From the NCBI GenBank assembly GCA_902566315.1, contig CACFIL010000004.1, positions 1-64,000 on the forward strand: a stretch of 64,000 nt of DNA, written 5' to 3'. Made by a program: the position numbers and the translations under genes. The notes below the pieces were generated by a model. The model saw nothing but the letters and a program-made list of their open reading frames with translations, did no database searches and had not been told where the DNA came from. The DNA is from an uncultured Pelagibacteraceae bacterium (GTDB lineage: Bacteria; Pseudomonadota; Alphaproteobacteria; Pelagibacterales; Pelagibacteraceae). This document shows, one piece after another, positions 7,321 to 16,705 of the stretch; the first letter of the stretch is position 1, and every line of letters begins with the position of its first letter.

Positions 7321-9947
7321 TATAAACCTTTAAGAGTTAATTCTATTTTTTTAACATCTTTTTCAAGATTAGCAAAGTTGCTTTTCTCCTGCTCTACTAT
7401 ATTTTGTGGTGCACGATCTACAAAGGATTTATTTGATAATCTAACATCAATTTTTTTCATCTCTTCACTAATTTTTGTAATTTTCTTTTCTAGTGTTGAT
7501 TTGATCATATTTAAATCAACATCTTCATCAAAATATAATTTGAATAGCTCTCCGTTAATAACAATACTTGCAGAAGGTTTGTCTAGATCTTTTTCATGAA
7601 AATTTTTAATTCTTCCATTTTTTTTCATTATATTTTCATTAGAAGATAAAAAGTTTTTATATTCTTTGTTTGTATTTTCTGTTGAAATTTCAATAAATGA
7701 TCCAGGACTTATATTTAATTCATTTTTAAATGATCTAATTGATGTAATAAAATTGATGATATTATTTATCTCATCATATGATTTTTTTTCATGATAATCA
7801 TCTTCTAGCCAATTGGCATGCATCAAGTAATCTTTGCCTTCTTTATCTAGCTTATTGTTTAACCATATCTCTTCAGTGACAAATGGAATAAATGGATGAA
7901 GTATTATTAAAATTTCCTTAAAAACATATGATGATGTTTGTCTTAGTTCTTTAATCTCCTCCTCATTATTAGAATTAAATACAGTTTTAGATAACTCTAA
8001 ATACCAATCACAAAATGAATGCCAAACAAATTGATAAATATTCTTCGCTGCTTCATCAAATCTATAGTTTTTTAAACTGTTTTCTGTCTCTTTTTTAGTT
8101 TTAACAAGTTCAGATAATATCCACTTATTAATTATTAATTTAAGATTTTCAGGTTTTTTAATGTCATTAAAATCACACTTATTTTGTGTTAAAAAGTTAT
8201 TTGCATTCCAAATTTTATTTAAAAAATTTCTATAACCTTTAACCCTATCTTCTGACAATTTTACATCACGACCAGGTGATGCCATTGACAAAAGAGTAAA
8301 TCTTAAAGCATCAGCACTATATTTTTCAATAAGTTCTAAAGGGTCTATTACATTACCCTTTGATTTAGACATTTTTTGACCCTTTTCATCTCTAACAAGT
8401 GCGTGAACGTATATATTTTTAAAAGGTTCTTCTTTTAAAAACTCAGTTCCCATCATAATCATTCTAGCAACCCAGAAAAATATAATATCAAAACCTGTTA
8501 CGAGAACACTTGTTGGATAAAATTTTTCAACTTCTGGAGTTTTTTCAGGCCATCCTAAGGTAGCAAATGGCCATAGACCTGAAGAAAACCAAGTATCCAA
8601 AACATCTTCATCTCTTTTTAATTCCACTTCTTTTGAATAGAATTCTTTTGCCTGTTTTTTGCATTCATCTTCATTTTCAGCTACAAATATTTTTCCATCA
8701 GGTCCGTACCAAGCAGGTATTTGATGTCCCCACCATAATTGACGAGAAATACACCAAGGTTCAATGTTATCCATCCATTGAAAATATGTTTTTGACCAAT
8801 TTTCAGGAAAAAATTTAGTCTTTCCATTATTTACTACCTCTTTTGCTTTAATGGCTAAAGTTTTTGCATCAACAAACCATTGTTCTGTTAAATAAGGCTC
8901 AATAATAGAATTAGATCTATCTCCATAAGGAACTTTGTTTACTAACTTTTCTATTTTTTCTAAAAACTTACCTTCTTCAAGATGTTCTAAAATTAATTTT
9001 CTTGCAGCAAATCTATCTAAACCTTTATATGGGTCAGGTGCTTTGTCATTTATTTTTCCATCAGGCGTAAATATATTAATTACTTCTAACTTGTTTCTTA
9101 TACCTACATCATAGTCATTGAAATCATGAGCTGGAGTAATTTTTACTGCTCCTGTTCCTTGTTCAGGATCAGCATAGTCATCTGTTATTACTTTTATTTT
9201 TCTGTTTGCTAAAGGAATGGTCACTAGCTTTCCAACAATATCTTTAAACCTATCGTCTTTTGGATTAACTGCTATTGCAGTATCTCCCAACATAGTTTCA
9301 GGTCTGGTTGTTGCAATTGTTATAAATTTATCAGAATTTTCTATAGGATAATTTATATAATAAAGTTGAGAATTTACTTCACGTTGATCAACTTCTAAAT
9401 CAGATATTGCTGTTTTTAAAACAACATCCCAATTTACAAGTTTTTTTGCTTTGTAGATTAATTTCTTATTATAAAGATCAACAAATACTTTTAGGACTGA
9501 TTTGGATAAATTCTCATCCATTGTGAATGCATTACGAGACCAATCACAAGAACATCCAAGTTTTTTAAGTTGGTTTATAATAATATCGCCATACTCATTT
9601 TTCCATTCCCATACTTTTTCAATAAATTTTTCTCTTCCTAGATCATTTTTTTTAACACCATCTTTTAAAAGTTTTTTTTCAACTAATGCTTGGGTTGCAA
9701 TACCAGCATGATCTGTCCCTGGTTGCCATAAAGTTTCATAATTATTCATTCTATGAAATCTTGTTAAAGCATCTTGAATTGAATTATTTAAAGCATGCCC
9801 CATGTGCAGGCTTCCTGTTACATTTGGTGGAGGGATTACAATTGAGAATTTTTTTGAATTTTCTTTTGGTTTAAATAATTCATTTTTTTCCCAATAATCG
9901 TAAATTTTATTCTCAACATTATTATGCTCGTATTTATCAAAACTCAT
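7320..9947 (-). CDS. valS: Valyl-tRNA synthetase
   Basis: 875-residue class I synthetase charging tRNA-Val in the cytoplasm. The HIGH motif appears as HMGH in [16 protein letters not shown] (about residues 40-54). The KMSKS loop is [14 protein letters not shown] near residue 525. The editing (CP1) domain lies between them, with [12 protein letters not shown]. An anticodon-binding domain and a C-terminal coiled-coil arm (about 810-875) complete the bacterial ValRS layout. It heads the valS-ilvD-manC run, with TAATG coupling to ilvD. The upstream 120-bp gap separates it from divergent tRNA-Cys and should hold its promoter; no T-box-like leader is seen. Confidence 0.97.
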   Translation of the reverse strand: MSFDKYEHNNVENKIYDYWEKNELFKPKENSKKFSIVIPPPNVTGSLHMGHALNNSIQDALTRFHRMNNYETLWQPGTDHAGIATQALVEKKLLKDGVKKNDLGREKFIEKVWEWKNEYGDIIINQLKKLGCSCDWSRNAFTMDENLSKSVLKVFVDLYNKKLIYKAKKLVNWDVVLKTAISDLEVDQREVNSQLYYINYPIENSDKFITIATTRPETMLGDTAIAVNPKDDRFKDIVGKLVTIPLANRKIKVITDDYADPEQGTGAVKITPAHDFNDYDVGIRNKLEVINIFTPDGKINDKAPDPYKGLDRFAARKLILEHLEEGKFLEKIEKLVNKVPYGDRSNSIIEPYLTEQWFVDAKTLAIKAKEVVNNGKTKFFPENWSKTYFQWMDNIEPWCISRQLWWGHQIPAWYGPDGKIFVAENEDECKKQAKEFYSKEVELKRDEDVLDTWFSSGLWPFATLGWPEKTPEVEKFYPTSVLVTGFDIIFFWVARMIMMGTEFLKEEPFKNIYVHALVRDEKGQKMSKSKGNVIDPLELIEKYSADALRFTLLSMASPGRDVKLSEDRVKGYRNFLNKIWNANNFLTQNKCDFNDIKKPENLKLIINKWILSELVKTKKETENSLKNYRFDEAAKNIYQFVWHSFCDWYLELSKTVFNSNNEEEIKELRQTSSYVFKEILIILHPFIPFVTEEIWLNNKLDKEGKDYLMHANWLEDDYHEKKSYDEINNIINFITSIRSFKNELNISPGSFIEISTENTNKEYKNFLSSNENIMKKNGRIKNFHEKDLDKPSASIVINGELFKLYFDEDVDLNMIKSTLEKKITKISEEMKKIDVRLSNKSFVDRAPQNIVEQEKSNFANLEKDVKKIELTLKGL

Positions 9948-10007
9948 TGATTTGTTTTATAAATTAATCAAATTAATAAACAATAATGAAAATCATTGCT
10001 AAATTTA

Positions 10008-10035
10008 TAGACTAATGATCAAAATGAATTATACA
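10008..10035 (+). promoter_or_regulatory. Candidate promoter for tRNA-Cys/tRNA-Asn
   Basis: TAGACT (10008-10013) and TATACA (10030-10035) with a 16-base spacer each match 4 of 6 consensus bases. Transcription would begin about 25 bases before tRNA-Cys. The region is AT-rich, so this is a weak call. The same gap must also hold the valS promoter on the other strand. Confidence 0.3.
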
Positions 10036-10067
10036 AAGATCGATTAACAATTATTTTTGTAACTGAT

Positions 10068-10141
10068 GGCAACGTGGCGGAATGGTTACGCAGAGGACTG
10101 CAAATCCTTGTATCCCGGTTCGATTCCGGGCGTTGCCTCCA
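10068..10141 (+). tRNA. tRNA-Cys (anticodon GCA)
   Basis: The acceptor arms GGCAACG (10068-10074) and CGTTGCC (10131-10137) pair perfectly. The anticodon stem-loop GGACTGCAAATCC shows GCA, and the T-arm CCCGGTTCGATTCCGGG is canonical. The discriminator is U (10138), as expected for tRNA-Cys, and CCA is encoded (10139-10141). Confidence 0.97.
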
Positions 10142-10190
10142 AAATAAGTATTGAGATAAGTTTTAAAAAAAGTAAGTTGTGAGAAAACAT

Positions 10191-10266
10191 TCCTCGGTAG
10201 CTCAGTTGGTAGAGCAGTTGACTGTTAATCAATTGGTCGCAGGTTCGAGTCCTGCCCGAGGAGCCA
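10191..10266 (+). tRNA. tRNA-Asn (anticodon GTT)
   Basis: The acceptor TCCTCGG (10191-10197) pairs with CCGAGGA (10256-10262); the discriminator is G and CCA is encoded (10264-10266). The anticodon loop GACTGTTAATC gives GTT. The T-arm GCAGGTTCGAGTCCTGC is canonical. It lies 49 bases after tRNA-Cys, probably cotranscribed. The 3' end is only 6 bases from the stop of the convergent regulator gene, leaving no room for a separate terminator. Confidence 0.97.
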
Positions 10267-10272
10267 AATCAA

Positions 10273-10644
10273 TTAAACAGCTTTAGAAGTATTTATTTGT
10301 GCTATCTGTAAATTTTTTTCAAATTTAATTTTTTGATCCTGAGTTAACTCTGAATAAACTTTGACTAAAAAGTTATAGTTTACATTCATGTGTCCCTCTT
10401 TTGATTTATCAAGATTTACTAAATATTCTGAAAAATCTTCAAAAAAATAACTTATTGGAACTTTTAAATAATTAGAAAGTTGTAATAATCTAATTGAACT
10501 AACACCGTTAGTTCCTTTTTCATACTTTTGAATTTGTTGAAATGTTACGTTTATAGCTTTTGCTACTTTAGTTTGAGTTAAACCTAGTGCCAATCTTCTT
10601 AACTTAAGCTTATTGCCAAGATGTTTGTTAAAATTTTCTTCCAT
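10273..10644 (-). CDS. XRE-family helix-turn-helix regulator
   Basis: 123-residue protein with a Cro/C1-type HTH at about residues 11-65 (LRRLALGLTQTKVAKAINVTFQQIQKYEKG split over the helices) and a C-terminal region of unknown role. Single-domain XRE proteins of this length and N-terminal sequence are common in alphaproteobacteria. It is presumably a cytoplasmic DNA-binding protein. It lies downstream of aapP on the same strand, separated by 144 bases with a possible weak terminator, so it may have its own promoter. It converges on tRNA-Asn. No target can be inferred. Confidence 0.85.
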   Translation of the reverse strand: MEENFNKHLGNKLKLRRLALGLTQTKVAKAINVTFQQIQKYEKGTNGVSSIRLLQLSNYLKVPISYFFEDFSEYLVNLDKSKEGHMNVNYNFLVKVYSELTQDQKIKFEKNLQIAQINTSKAV

Positions 10645-10720
10645 TCAAGACCCCTCTTTAAATAAAATATTAATGAGAGTTAATCTAAATAGAAAACTTT
10701 ATGCAAGTAAAATAATTTTT

Positions 10721-10738
10721 AAAAAAATTGGTTTTTTT
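10721..10738 (-). terminator. Weak AT-only hairpin after aapP
   Basis: Seven A's, a 4-base loop and seven T's form a perfect but AT-only stem in the 144-base gap after the amino-acid transporter operon, about 50 bases past the aapP stop. On the minus strand the arm of U's is followed by more A/T sequence. It may end the aap transcript, but stability would be low. Confidence 0.3.
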
Positions 10739-10788
10739 CACTTATTCTAAACCTGTCAAGTAACTTTTTATGAAGTCTTTAGAATTAT

Positions 10789-11523
10789 TTAAAGAATTTG
10801 GCTTAAAAAAAGCTTAGTTCTGTCACTCTTTGGATTAGCAAAGAATTCATTAGTGTTTGCCTTCTCAATTATCATTCCCTCATCCATAAAAATGACTTCA
10901 TCAGCAACTTCTTTAGCAAAACCCATTTCATGAGTTACAACAATCATAGTCATTCCGCCTTTAGCAAGACTAACCATTGCATCAAGCACCTCTTTAATCA
11001 TTTCAGGGTCTAATGCTGAAGTTGGCTCGTCAAATAACATGATTTTAGGTTGCATACACAATGCTCTTGCTATTGCACAACGCTGTTGTTGACCTCCGGA
11101 TAGTTGTCCAGGGAACTTATTGGCCTGATCATCTATTTGTACTTTTTTAAGTTGGTCTAAGGCTAGTTCTTCAGCTTCTTTTTTTGGCATTTTCTTAACC
11201 CAGATAGGTGCAAGAGTACAGTTGTCTAAAATTGATAAGTGTGGAAATAAATTAAATTGTTGAAAAACCATTCCAACTTCAGCTCTAATTTTTTCAATAT
11301 CTTTTGTTTTTTCTGATAGTTCATTTCCATCAACAATTATATCTCCTTCTTGGTGCTCTTCTAATCTATTAATACATCTAATCAGCGTTGATTTACCCGA
11401 TCCAGAGGGGCCACATACAACAATTTTTTTATTTGCCTCAACCTCAAGATTTATATTTTTTAAAACTTGAAAGTCGCCAAACCATTTATTCATATTTTGA
11501 ATTTTTATTATTGGGTCAGACAT
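10789..11523 (-). CDS. aapP: General L-amino acid ABC transporter, ATP-binding protein
   Basis: 244-residue ABC ATPase with Walker [10 protein letters not shown] (38-46), signature LSGGQQQR (141-148), Walker B IMLFDE (161-166) and the H-loop THEM (His 198). The sequence is of the polar amino acid uptake (PAAT) class, close to GlnQ/AapP/YhdZ. It energises import from the cytoplasmic face through AapQ and AapM. It is the last gene of aapJQMP, 3 bases after aapM. Organisms of this group use the transporter to scavenge many amino acids from seawater; that specificity is family knowledge, not visible here. Confidence 0.95.
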   Translation of the reverse strand: MSDPIIKIQNMNKWFGDFQVLKNINLEVEANKKIVVCGPSGSGKSTLIRCINRLEEHQEGDIIVDGNELSEKTKDIEKIRAEVGMVFQQFNLFPHLSILDNCTLAPIWVKKMPKKEAEELALDQLKKVQIDDQANKFPGQLSGGQQQRCAIARALCMQPKIMLFDEPTSALDPEMIKEVLDAMVSLAKGGMTMIVVTHEMGFAKEVADEVIFMDEGMIIEKANTNEFFANPKSDRTKLFLSQIL

Positions 11524-11526
11524 TTA

Positions 11527-12798
11527 TTATCTTTCAGTTTTATATTTTGCCTCTAGGTTATAACTATATTTACTCATTGCATAGCATATAATCCAGAATA
11601 CTATTGATGCAAAAATATATCCCTCCATGGCAAAGCCTAGCCATTTTGGATTTGTTTTTGCTAAAGCAAGCATACCTGCTAATTCAGCTAAACCGACTAC
11701 AAAAATTAAAGGTGTATCTTTAACTAATGCTAAAAATGTATTTGCTATTCCAGGAATAACTAATTTTAGTGCTTGTGGTAAAATTACAAAAATATGCATT
11801 TTCCAATAACCCATTCCTAAAGATTTTGCTGCATCGTATTGGCCTCTAGGTAGTGATTGTAAACCTCCTCTAATAACTTCAGCACAGTAAGCAGCTTCAA
11901 ATAATGTGATTGCAATAATTACTCTTACTAATTTATCCATAAAAAAATCTTCAGGCAGAAACATTGGAAACATTACAGATGACATGAACAGTACTGTTAT
12001 CAATGGAACACCTCTCCAAAATTCAATATAACAAATAGATATATATTTTATTGCTGGAAGATTAGATCTTCTTCCTAGTGCAAATATCATACCTAGTGGG
12101 AAACAGAAAATTAGACAGAAAAAAGAAACTATAAAAGTAAGTGATAATCCTCCCCATGCTCCAGTCTCTACCCATTGTAAACCGAATGATCCACCAGATA
12201 TTAAATAGTAGATAACTAAATATGCAATTACTGGATAGATAATAACATAATATAATGCCAAATATTTTTTCAAATTTTCCTTCATGAAATATCCAACAAA
12301 TCCAAGTGCTATGACTAATATAAATGCAGTGTTTATTCTCCAATGAAATTCATTGGGATACATTCCATACATAAACCTTCTGAACCAAACTTTAATATAT
12401 GTCCAACAAGCTCCCGTACCTGTACAAGCATCTTTTGAGTCGCCTGAAATAGTGGCGTCAAAAATCATCCAACTTAGAGATTGAGGAAGAGCTTTTATAA
12501 TTGAAAATAATATTAATAGAGTTAATAAAGCATTAAAATTATTTGTGTTTATATTTTTATTTAATAAATCTAATTTTTTATTTCCTGAATAATCAATTCT
12601 CATCATATTTAATCCGATTAATCCTATGATTAATGGAAACAAAGTAGTTAAGGAGCCAGGTAGAAAAGATGTTAAATTTATTTTTAAAAAAGCATTTGAT
12701 ATGACATCAATTAAGCTTACTAAAACTAAAAATGAGCCAATAATAGAATAATTTTTAATGTTATCTCTGTTAGGTTTTAAAAAATTTATTGTTTGCAT
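11527..12798 (-). CDS. aapM: General L-amino acid ABC transporter, permease AapM
   Basis: 423-residue inner-membrane permease with a long N-terminal extension containing several helices before the PAAT permease core, as in YhdY/AapM. The EAA loop that docks the ATPase reads GGLQSLPRGQYDAAKSLGMG, followed by LPQALKLVIPG. It pairs with AapQ to form the channel. It starts with a one-base TAATG overlap on aapQ and ends 3 bases before aapP. Length agrees with the AapM family. Confidence 0.93.
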   Translation of the reverse strand: MQTINFLKPNRDNIKNYSIIGSFLVLVSLIDVISNAFLKINLTSFLPGSLTTLFPLIIGLIGLNMMRIDYSGNKKLDLLNKNINTNNFNALLTLLILFSIIKALPQSLSWMIFDATISGDSKDACTGTGACWTYIKVWFRRFMYGMYPNEFHWRINTAFILVIALGFVGYFMKENLKKYLALYYVIIYPVIAYLVIYYLISGGSFGLQWVETGAWGGLSLTFIVSFFCLIFCFPLGMIFALGRRSNLPAIKYISICYIEFWRGVPLITVLFMSSVMFPMFLPEDFFMDKLVRVIIAITLFEAAYCAEVIRGGLQSLPRGQYDAAKSLGMGYWKMHIFVILPQALKLVIPGIANTFLALVKDTPLIFVVGLAELAGMLALAKTNPKWLGFAMEGYIFASIVFWIICYAMSKYSYNLEAKYKTER

Positions 12799-13949
12799 TA
12801 CTTTTCTTTAATTTCGATTTTTTTATTATACCAATTCATTATTGCTGCAATAGTTAGACTAATAGTTAAATATGTGAGCATTGTTATTGAAACAATTTCT
12901 ATTGCCTTACCTGTCTGCATCAAAGCAGTACCTGCAAATACAAGTACTAAATCAGGATAGGCAATTGCGGCTGCTAAAGATGAATTTTTAGTTAAATTTA
13001 AATATTGGTTTGTTGTTGGCGGTATAATAATTCTTAAAGCTTGAGGCATGATAACTAATTTTAAAACTTGATTAGGTGTTAACCCTACAGATGCTGCAGC
13101 CTCTTTTTGGCCTTTGCTAACTCCTTCAATACCAGCTCTAACGCACTCTGCTACAAAAGTAGAAGTGTATAAAGATAGTGCTAGAACTAATGCGATTAAT
13201 TCAGGTGGTAAACTTATTCCACCTTCGTAAATATAAGAGATTTTTGATAATTTTTTGAGATCAGGTATTTCAAATTCTAAGGAAACTCCACCAAATAAGA
13301 ATGATAAAAGAGGCAATACAATTAATAGACCTACCGAATAAAGTAGCACAGGAATTTGTTTACCTTGTGTATCTCTTAATTTATTTGCGTAATTTCTTAA
13401 TACAATAATTGCTATTATTGCTGCAAGACCACAATATAAAAATACATTTAAATTTTCCCATACCATTGAGGGTATGTAATAACCTTTTACAGTCATATAA
13501 GTTACCCCAAACCATGCATCAGCTTTCTCTGGCATAGGTAAAGCTCTAAGGGCTGCGTAATACCAAAAGAAGATTTGTAGTAGTAATGGAATATTTCTAA
13601 AAAACTCGACGTACCATGCAGCTGAGTTTTTTATTAGATAATTTGATGATAATCTTGCTACACCAATTATAACACCTAATATTGTACAAATAATTATACT
13701 TATAAAAGAAACTAATAAGGTATTTAAAAGTCCAACTAGAAAAGCTCTGGCATAGGAGTCTGATCCACTATATTCAATTAAAGAAAACTGGACATCAAAT
13801 GAAGACTCTTGTGATAAAAATCCAAATCCAAAATCAATACCTCTATTATCCATATTGGTTTGAGCATTCAGGGTTAAAAACCCAAAAATAAGAACAACAA
13901 ATAGTATTACTAAAATCTGAGGTATATATCTTTTTATAATGTTGTTCAT
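12798..13949 (-). CDS. aapQ: General L-amino acid ABC transporter, permease AapQ
   Basis: 383-residue PAAT permease. The N-terminal helix is followed by a periplasmic region and then the membrane core. Conserved elements include EFFRNIPLLLQIFFWYYA, ALSLYTSTFVAECVRAGIEG and an EAA loop SKGQKEAAASVGLTPNQ followed by MPQALRIIIPP. It forms the inner-membrane channel with AapM. It is separated from aapJ by an intrinsic terminator, so its expression should be lower than that of the binding protein. It overlaps aapM by one base. Confidence 0.93.
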   Translation of the reverse strand: MNNIIKRYIPQILVILFVVLIFGFLTLNAQTNMDNRGIDFGFGFLSQESSFDVQFSLIEYSGSDSYARAFLVGLLNTLLVSFISIIICTILGVIIGVARLSSNYLIKNSAAWYVEFFRNIPLLLQIFFWYYAALRALPMPEKADAWFGVTYMTVKGYYIPSMVWENLNVFLYCGLAAIIAIIVLRNYANKLRDTQGKQIPVLLYSVGLLIVLPLLSFLFGGVSLEFEIPDLKKLSKISYIYEGGISLPPELIALVLALSLYTSTFVAECVRAGIEGVSKGQKEAAASVGLTPNQVLKLVIMPQALRIIIPPTTNQYLNLTKNSSLAAAIAYPDLVLVFAGTALMQTGKAIEIVSITMLTYLTISLTIAAIMNWYNKKIEIKEK

Positions 13950-13962
13950 CGGATTCTATAAT

Positions 13963-13995
13963 AAAAAAAAGGGCTAGATATTTCTAGCCCTTTTT
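13963..13995 (-). terminator. Intrinsic terminator between aapJ and aapQ
   Basis: The 8-bp GC-containing stem GGGCTAGA/TCTAGCCC (13971-13978 with 13983-13990) has a 4-base loop. On the minus strand it is followed by eight U's, just after the aapJ stop. It lies inside the operon, so partial readthrough would yield much aapJ mRNA and less of the permease and ATPase genes. A T-run on the other side makes it potentially bidirectional. Confidence 0.88.
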
Positions 13996-14013
13996 GTGTA
14001 ATTTGAAATAAAA

Positions 14014-15054
14014 TTATCTTGCTGGTGGTACGTATAATATTCCACCTTTTGTCCATAATTCATTTGGACCTCTATCAGGTAGAATTCCAGTGTCTGCTAT
14101 ATTTCTTTTGTAGCTTTCACCGTAGTTACCAACTTGTTTGATAATTCTTAAATTCCAGTCGTTATCTAAACCAAAAGCTGCACCTAACTCACCTTCAGCA
14201 CCAACTAATCTTTTGATTGCTGGATTGTTTGAAGTTTTCATCATGTCAGCATTTGATGAGTTAACGCCATACTCTTCTGCTTCGATCATAGTATTTAAAG
14301 ACCATCTAACTATATCTTCCCAAACAGAATCACCTTGACGAACAACAGGTCCTAGTGGTTCTTTTGAAATAGTTTCAGGTAAAACTACGTGATCATCTGG
14401 AGCTGATAATTTTGTTCTTTGAGCAGCAAGACCAGATTTATCTGTAGTGTATGTATCACATCTACCTGCATCATAAGCAGCTACGACTTCATCCGCCTTT
14501 TCAAAAACTACTGGCTCATAAGAAATTCCCCTTGAATCAAAGAAATCTCTCATATTAAGCTCAGTTGTAGTTCCTAAGTTTGTACAAACTGAAGTTCCAT
14601 TTTTAAATTCACCTGTAGATGATATTCCTGAACCTTTTCTTACCATGAAACCTTGTCCATCATAAAAGTTTACACCAACAAATGTTAAACCAATGTCAGC
14701 GTCTCTAGAAAGTGTCCAAGTTGTGTTTCTTGATAAAATGTCAATTTCACCTGAAGTAAGTGCAGTAAATCTTTCTTTTGCACTTAAAGGAGTGAATTTA
14801 ACTTTAGTTGCATCTCCTAATGTAGCAGCTGCAACAGCTCTACATACATCAACATCTATTCCTGTCCAATTTCCAGACTCATCTGCGTTTGAAAATCCAG
14901 GTAGACCCTGAGAAACACCACATCTTACAAAACCTCTTTTTTTTGTGTTCTCAAGAGTTTTTGATTTCTTAGCAGCCATCGTTTCTGTTGAAAATGCAAA
15001 AAGCACAGCAAACATAGCGACTACAGAAGTCAATTGTTTTATTATTTTAAACAT
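14014..15054 (-). CDS. aapJ: General L-amino acid ABC transporter, periplasmic binding protein
   Basis: 346-residue solute-binding protein (type II fold, SBP family 3) with a signal peptide at residues 1-27 (basic start, hydrophobic core, cleavage near TMAA). Ligand-domain motifs include GFVRCGVSQGLPGFS, GIDVDVCRAVAAA and SRNTTWTLSRD, all typical of AapJ/YhdW. It delivers amino acids to AapQMP in the periplasm. A strong ribosome site (AAGAGGAAAATA) precedes the ATG. The terminator after it suggests high, separate expression. First gene of the operon; its promoter should lie in the 132 bases before it, after tRNA-Arg. Confidence 0.96.
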   Translation of the reverse strand: MFKIIKQLTSVVAMFAVLFAFSTETMAAKKSKTLENTKKRGFVRCGVSQGLPGFSNADESGNWTGIDVDVCRAVAAATLGDATKVKFTPLSAKERFTALTSGEIDILSRNTTWTLSRDADIGLTFVGVNFYDGQGFMVRKGSGISSTGEFKNGTSVCTNLGTTTELNMRDFFDSRGISYEPVVFEKADEVVAAYDAGRCDTYTTDKSGLAAQRTKLSAPDDHVVLPETISKEPLGPVVRQGDSVWEDIVRWSLNTMIEAEEYGVNSSNADMMKTSNNPAIKRLVGAEGELGAAFGLDNDWNLRIIKQVGNYGESYKRNIADTGILPDRGPNELWTKGGILYVPPAR

Positions 15055-15093
15055 TATTTTCCTCTTTTTTTTTATTTATTTGTTAACAAATTA

Positions 15094-15114
15094 TTCAAAA
15101 ATGTAATTTTTGAA
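15094..15114. promoter_or_regulatory. Perfect 9-bp inverted repeat in the aapJ leader
   Basis: TTCAAAAAT, a 3-base spacer and ATTTTTGAA form a perfect dyad 40 bases upstream of the aapJ start. It could be an operator or a small mRNA hairpin. Further upstream on the minus strand ATTGAT occurs three times within about 40 bases. No U-run follows, so it is not a good terminator for tRNA-Arg. The regulator is unknown. Confidence 0.4.
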
Positions 15115-15186
15115 TGCAGTAGTAAAGCAGAAACTTATACAACCATCAATGGTAAAATTAGCTTATCAATGCTGATCAATTAAACG

Positions 15187-15263
15187 TGGCGCGCCCTGGA
15201 GGATTCGAACCTCCGACCCTCGGTTTAGAAAACCGATGCTCTATCCAGCTGAGCTAAGGGCGC
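15187..15263 (-). tRNA. tRNA-Arg (anticodon TCT)
   Basis: On the minus strand the acceptor GCGCCCT pairs with AGGGCGC, the discriminator is G, and CCA is encoded (15189-15187). The D-arm TAGCTCAGCTGGATAGAGCA, anticodon loop TTTTCTAAA (anticodon TCT) and T-arm GGAGGTTCGAATCCTCC are canonical. It reads AGA/AGG, the arginine codons favoured in this AT-rich genome. It lies between trkH and aapJ on the same strand. Confidence 0.97.
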
Positions 15264-15288
15264 AAAAAAACAATCTTATAATACTAAT

Positions 15289-16698
15289 TTAATTTTTGAA
15301 AAGAAATTTTTTAAATAAAATTAGTATAGTTAATAGCTCTACTCTGCCTATTATCATGAAAATTATTAAATAAATCTTAGTTAAAAAAGAAAGATTATAA
15401 AAATCAAAATTCGCGAGTTCAAACATACTTGAATTTACAGTATTCATAATTGTCAACAAAGAAAGCTTAAATGAATTTTCAAATTGGATGTCTGAAAGTG
15501 TTAAAAAAAGAGTTAATATAGATAGAGAAATAACAAAAATAATTATTGAAAAGAAATATTTATATATATCTGATTTTTCAGTCTTCTCATTTATTAATGT
15601 AACTTTGTTTGAATAGATTTGGTTTGGTTTTGAGTGTGACAACAAATTATTTAAAGAAAATTTTAATAAACTTAAGATCTTTATTACTCTAATACCTGAA
15701 CTTGTTGAAAAAAAAGAACCTCCAATGATAACCATAATAAAAAAAACAAATATTAAATTATTTGGTGTATCATTAAAAGAAATACCAATATTTGAAATAC
15801 TACTTGAAATTGCTACTAAAATTGTTGGAAAATTGTTACTTGAATTTAAAAAAACAAATGAAAAAGAAATTATAACTAATAAATAAATTAAAAGATTTAA
15901 ATCTTCACTCAAAAAATTTAATTTTTTTTTATTAAAAAAAATAAGATTATAAATTAAAAATAAACTGAAAAAAGATAACAGCATAGTAAATGATAAAATA
16001 ATTTTACTTACATCGCTTTCAAATAAATAATCAACTCTATTAACAGGCAGAAAACCACCAGATGATATTATTGATAATGATAAATTAAATGCATCAAAAG
16101 TTCTTAAATCAATTATCTTTAATAGAATAAATATAATTAAAGTTAATGAGGAATAAATTATAACAATTTTAACCGATTGTTTAAAAATTTCGTTGTAATT
16201 AAAAGATAAATATTCAGTGAATGAATGTTTAAGATTTTTGTCAAAAATATCAATTAATAGTAAAATAGAAAAAAGAAAATAAATTCCTCCAATCCACTGG
16301 GATGTAGATCTCCATAAGATTAGGCTTTCATCTAATTGTTTTACATTTTCAAAGATAGTAAATCCTGTAGAAGTAAAACCTGATATAGCTTCAAAATATG
16401 AATTTAATAAATTTAAATTTTGTATGCTAAAATAATAGGGTATTGATATTATTAATGGAAACAGGAAATAACCAATCAATACAGTGAATATTTTTTCATA
16501 AAGAGTAATTTTTTTTGTATTTGTCTTATTAAACAATATTAGAATTACTCCTAAAAAAAGACTTATAATTAAAGTATATATATAATTTTCAATATTAAAA
16601 AAAATATCAAAATAATTTGAATAAATAATATTCAAAAAAGAGAAAATACATATCAAAAATAGAAAAGAGCTTAAATAAATAGTGCTAAATTTTGTCAT
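15289..16698 (-). CDS. trkH: Trk-type potassium uptake protein TrkH
   Basis: 469-residue, very hydrophobic protein with about ten membrane helices. The first pore loop is clear (EAISGFTSTGFTIFENV, about residues 103-119). A second (ISSGGFLPVNR) and weaker third (SNIGIS) and fourth (VNSSMFEL) loops follow, as in TrkH/KtrB channels. It moves K+ across the inner membrane under control of TrkA. It starts 7 bases after trkA, so the two subunits are cotranscribed. The later pore loops diverge from textbook TrkH but the fold seems complete. Confidence 0.9.
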   Translation of the reverse strand: MTKFSTIYLSSFLFLICIFSFLNIIYSNYFDIFFNIENYIYTLIISLFLGVILILFNKTNTKKITLYEKIFTVLIGYFLFPLIISIPYYFSIQNLNLLNSYFEAISGFTSTGFTIFENVKQLDESLILWRSTSQWIGGIYFLFSILLLIDIFDKNLKHSFTEYLSFNYNEIFKQSVKIVIIYSSLTLIIFILLKIIDLRTFDAFNLSLSIISSGGFLPVNRVDYLFESDVSKIILSFTMLLSFFSLFLIYNLIFFNKKKLNFLSEDLNLLIYLLVIISFSFVFLNSSNNFPTILVAISSSISNIGISFNDTPNNLIFVFFIMVIIGGSFFSTSSGIRVIKILSLLKFSLNNLLSHSKPNQIYSNKVTLINEKTEKSDIYKYFFSIIIFVISLSILTLFLTLSDIQFENSFKLSLLTIMNTVNSSMFELANFDFYNLSFLTKIYLIIFMIIGRVELLTILILFKKFLFKN

Positions 16699-16705
16699 AT
16701 TAAAA

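Noticed and set aside
9948-10067. Possible T-box or attenuator before valS
   Set aside because: No specifier stem, T-box sequence or terminator hairpin is present, and T-boxes are not expected in this phylum.
12062-12343. 93-codon frame within aapM in another frame of the same strand
   Set aside because: Composition is Trp/Cys/Ile-rich as expected for a shifted frame of a membrane protein, and it lies fully inside aapM.
15055-15186. Sigma-54 promoter before aapJ
   Set aside because: No GG-N10-GC element at a suitable place, and NtrX here lacks the sigma-54 contact loop.
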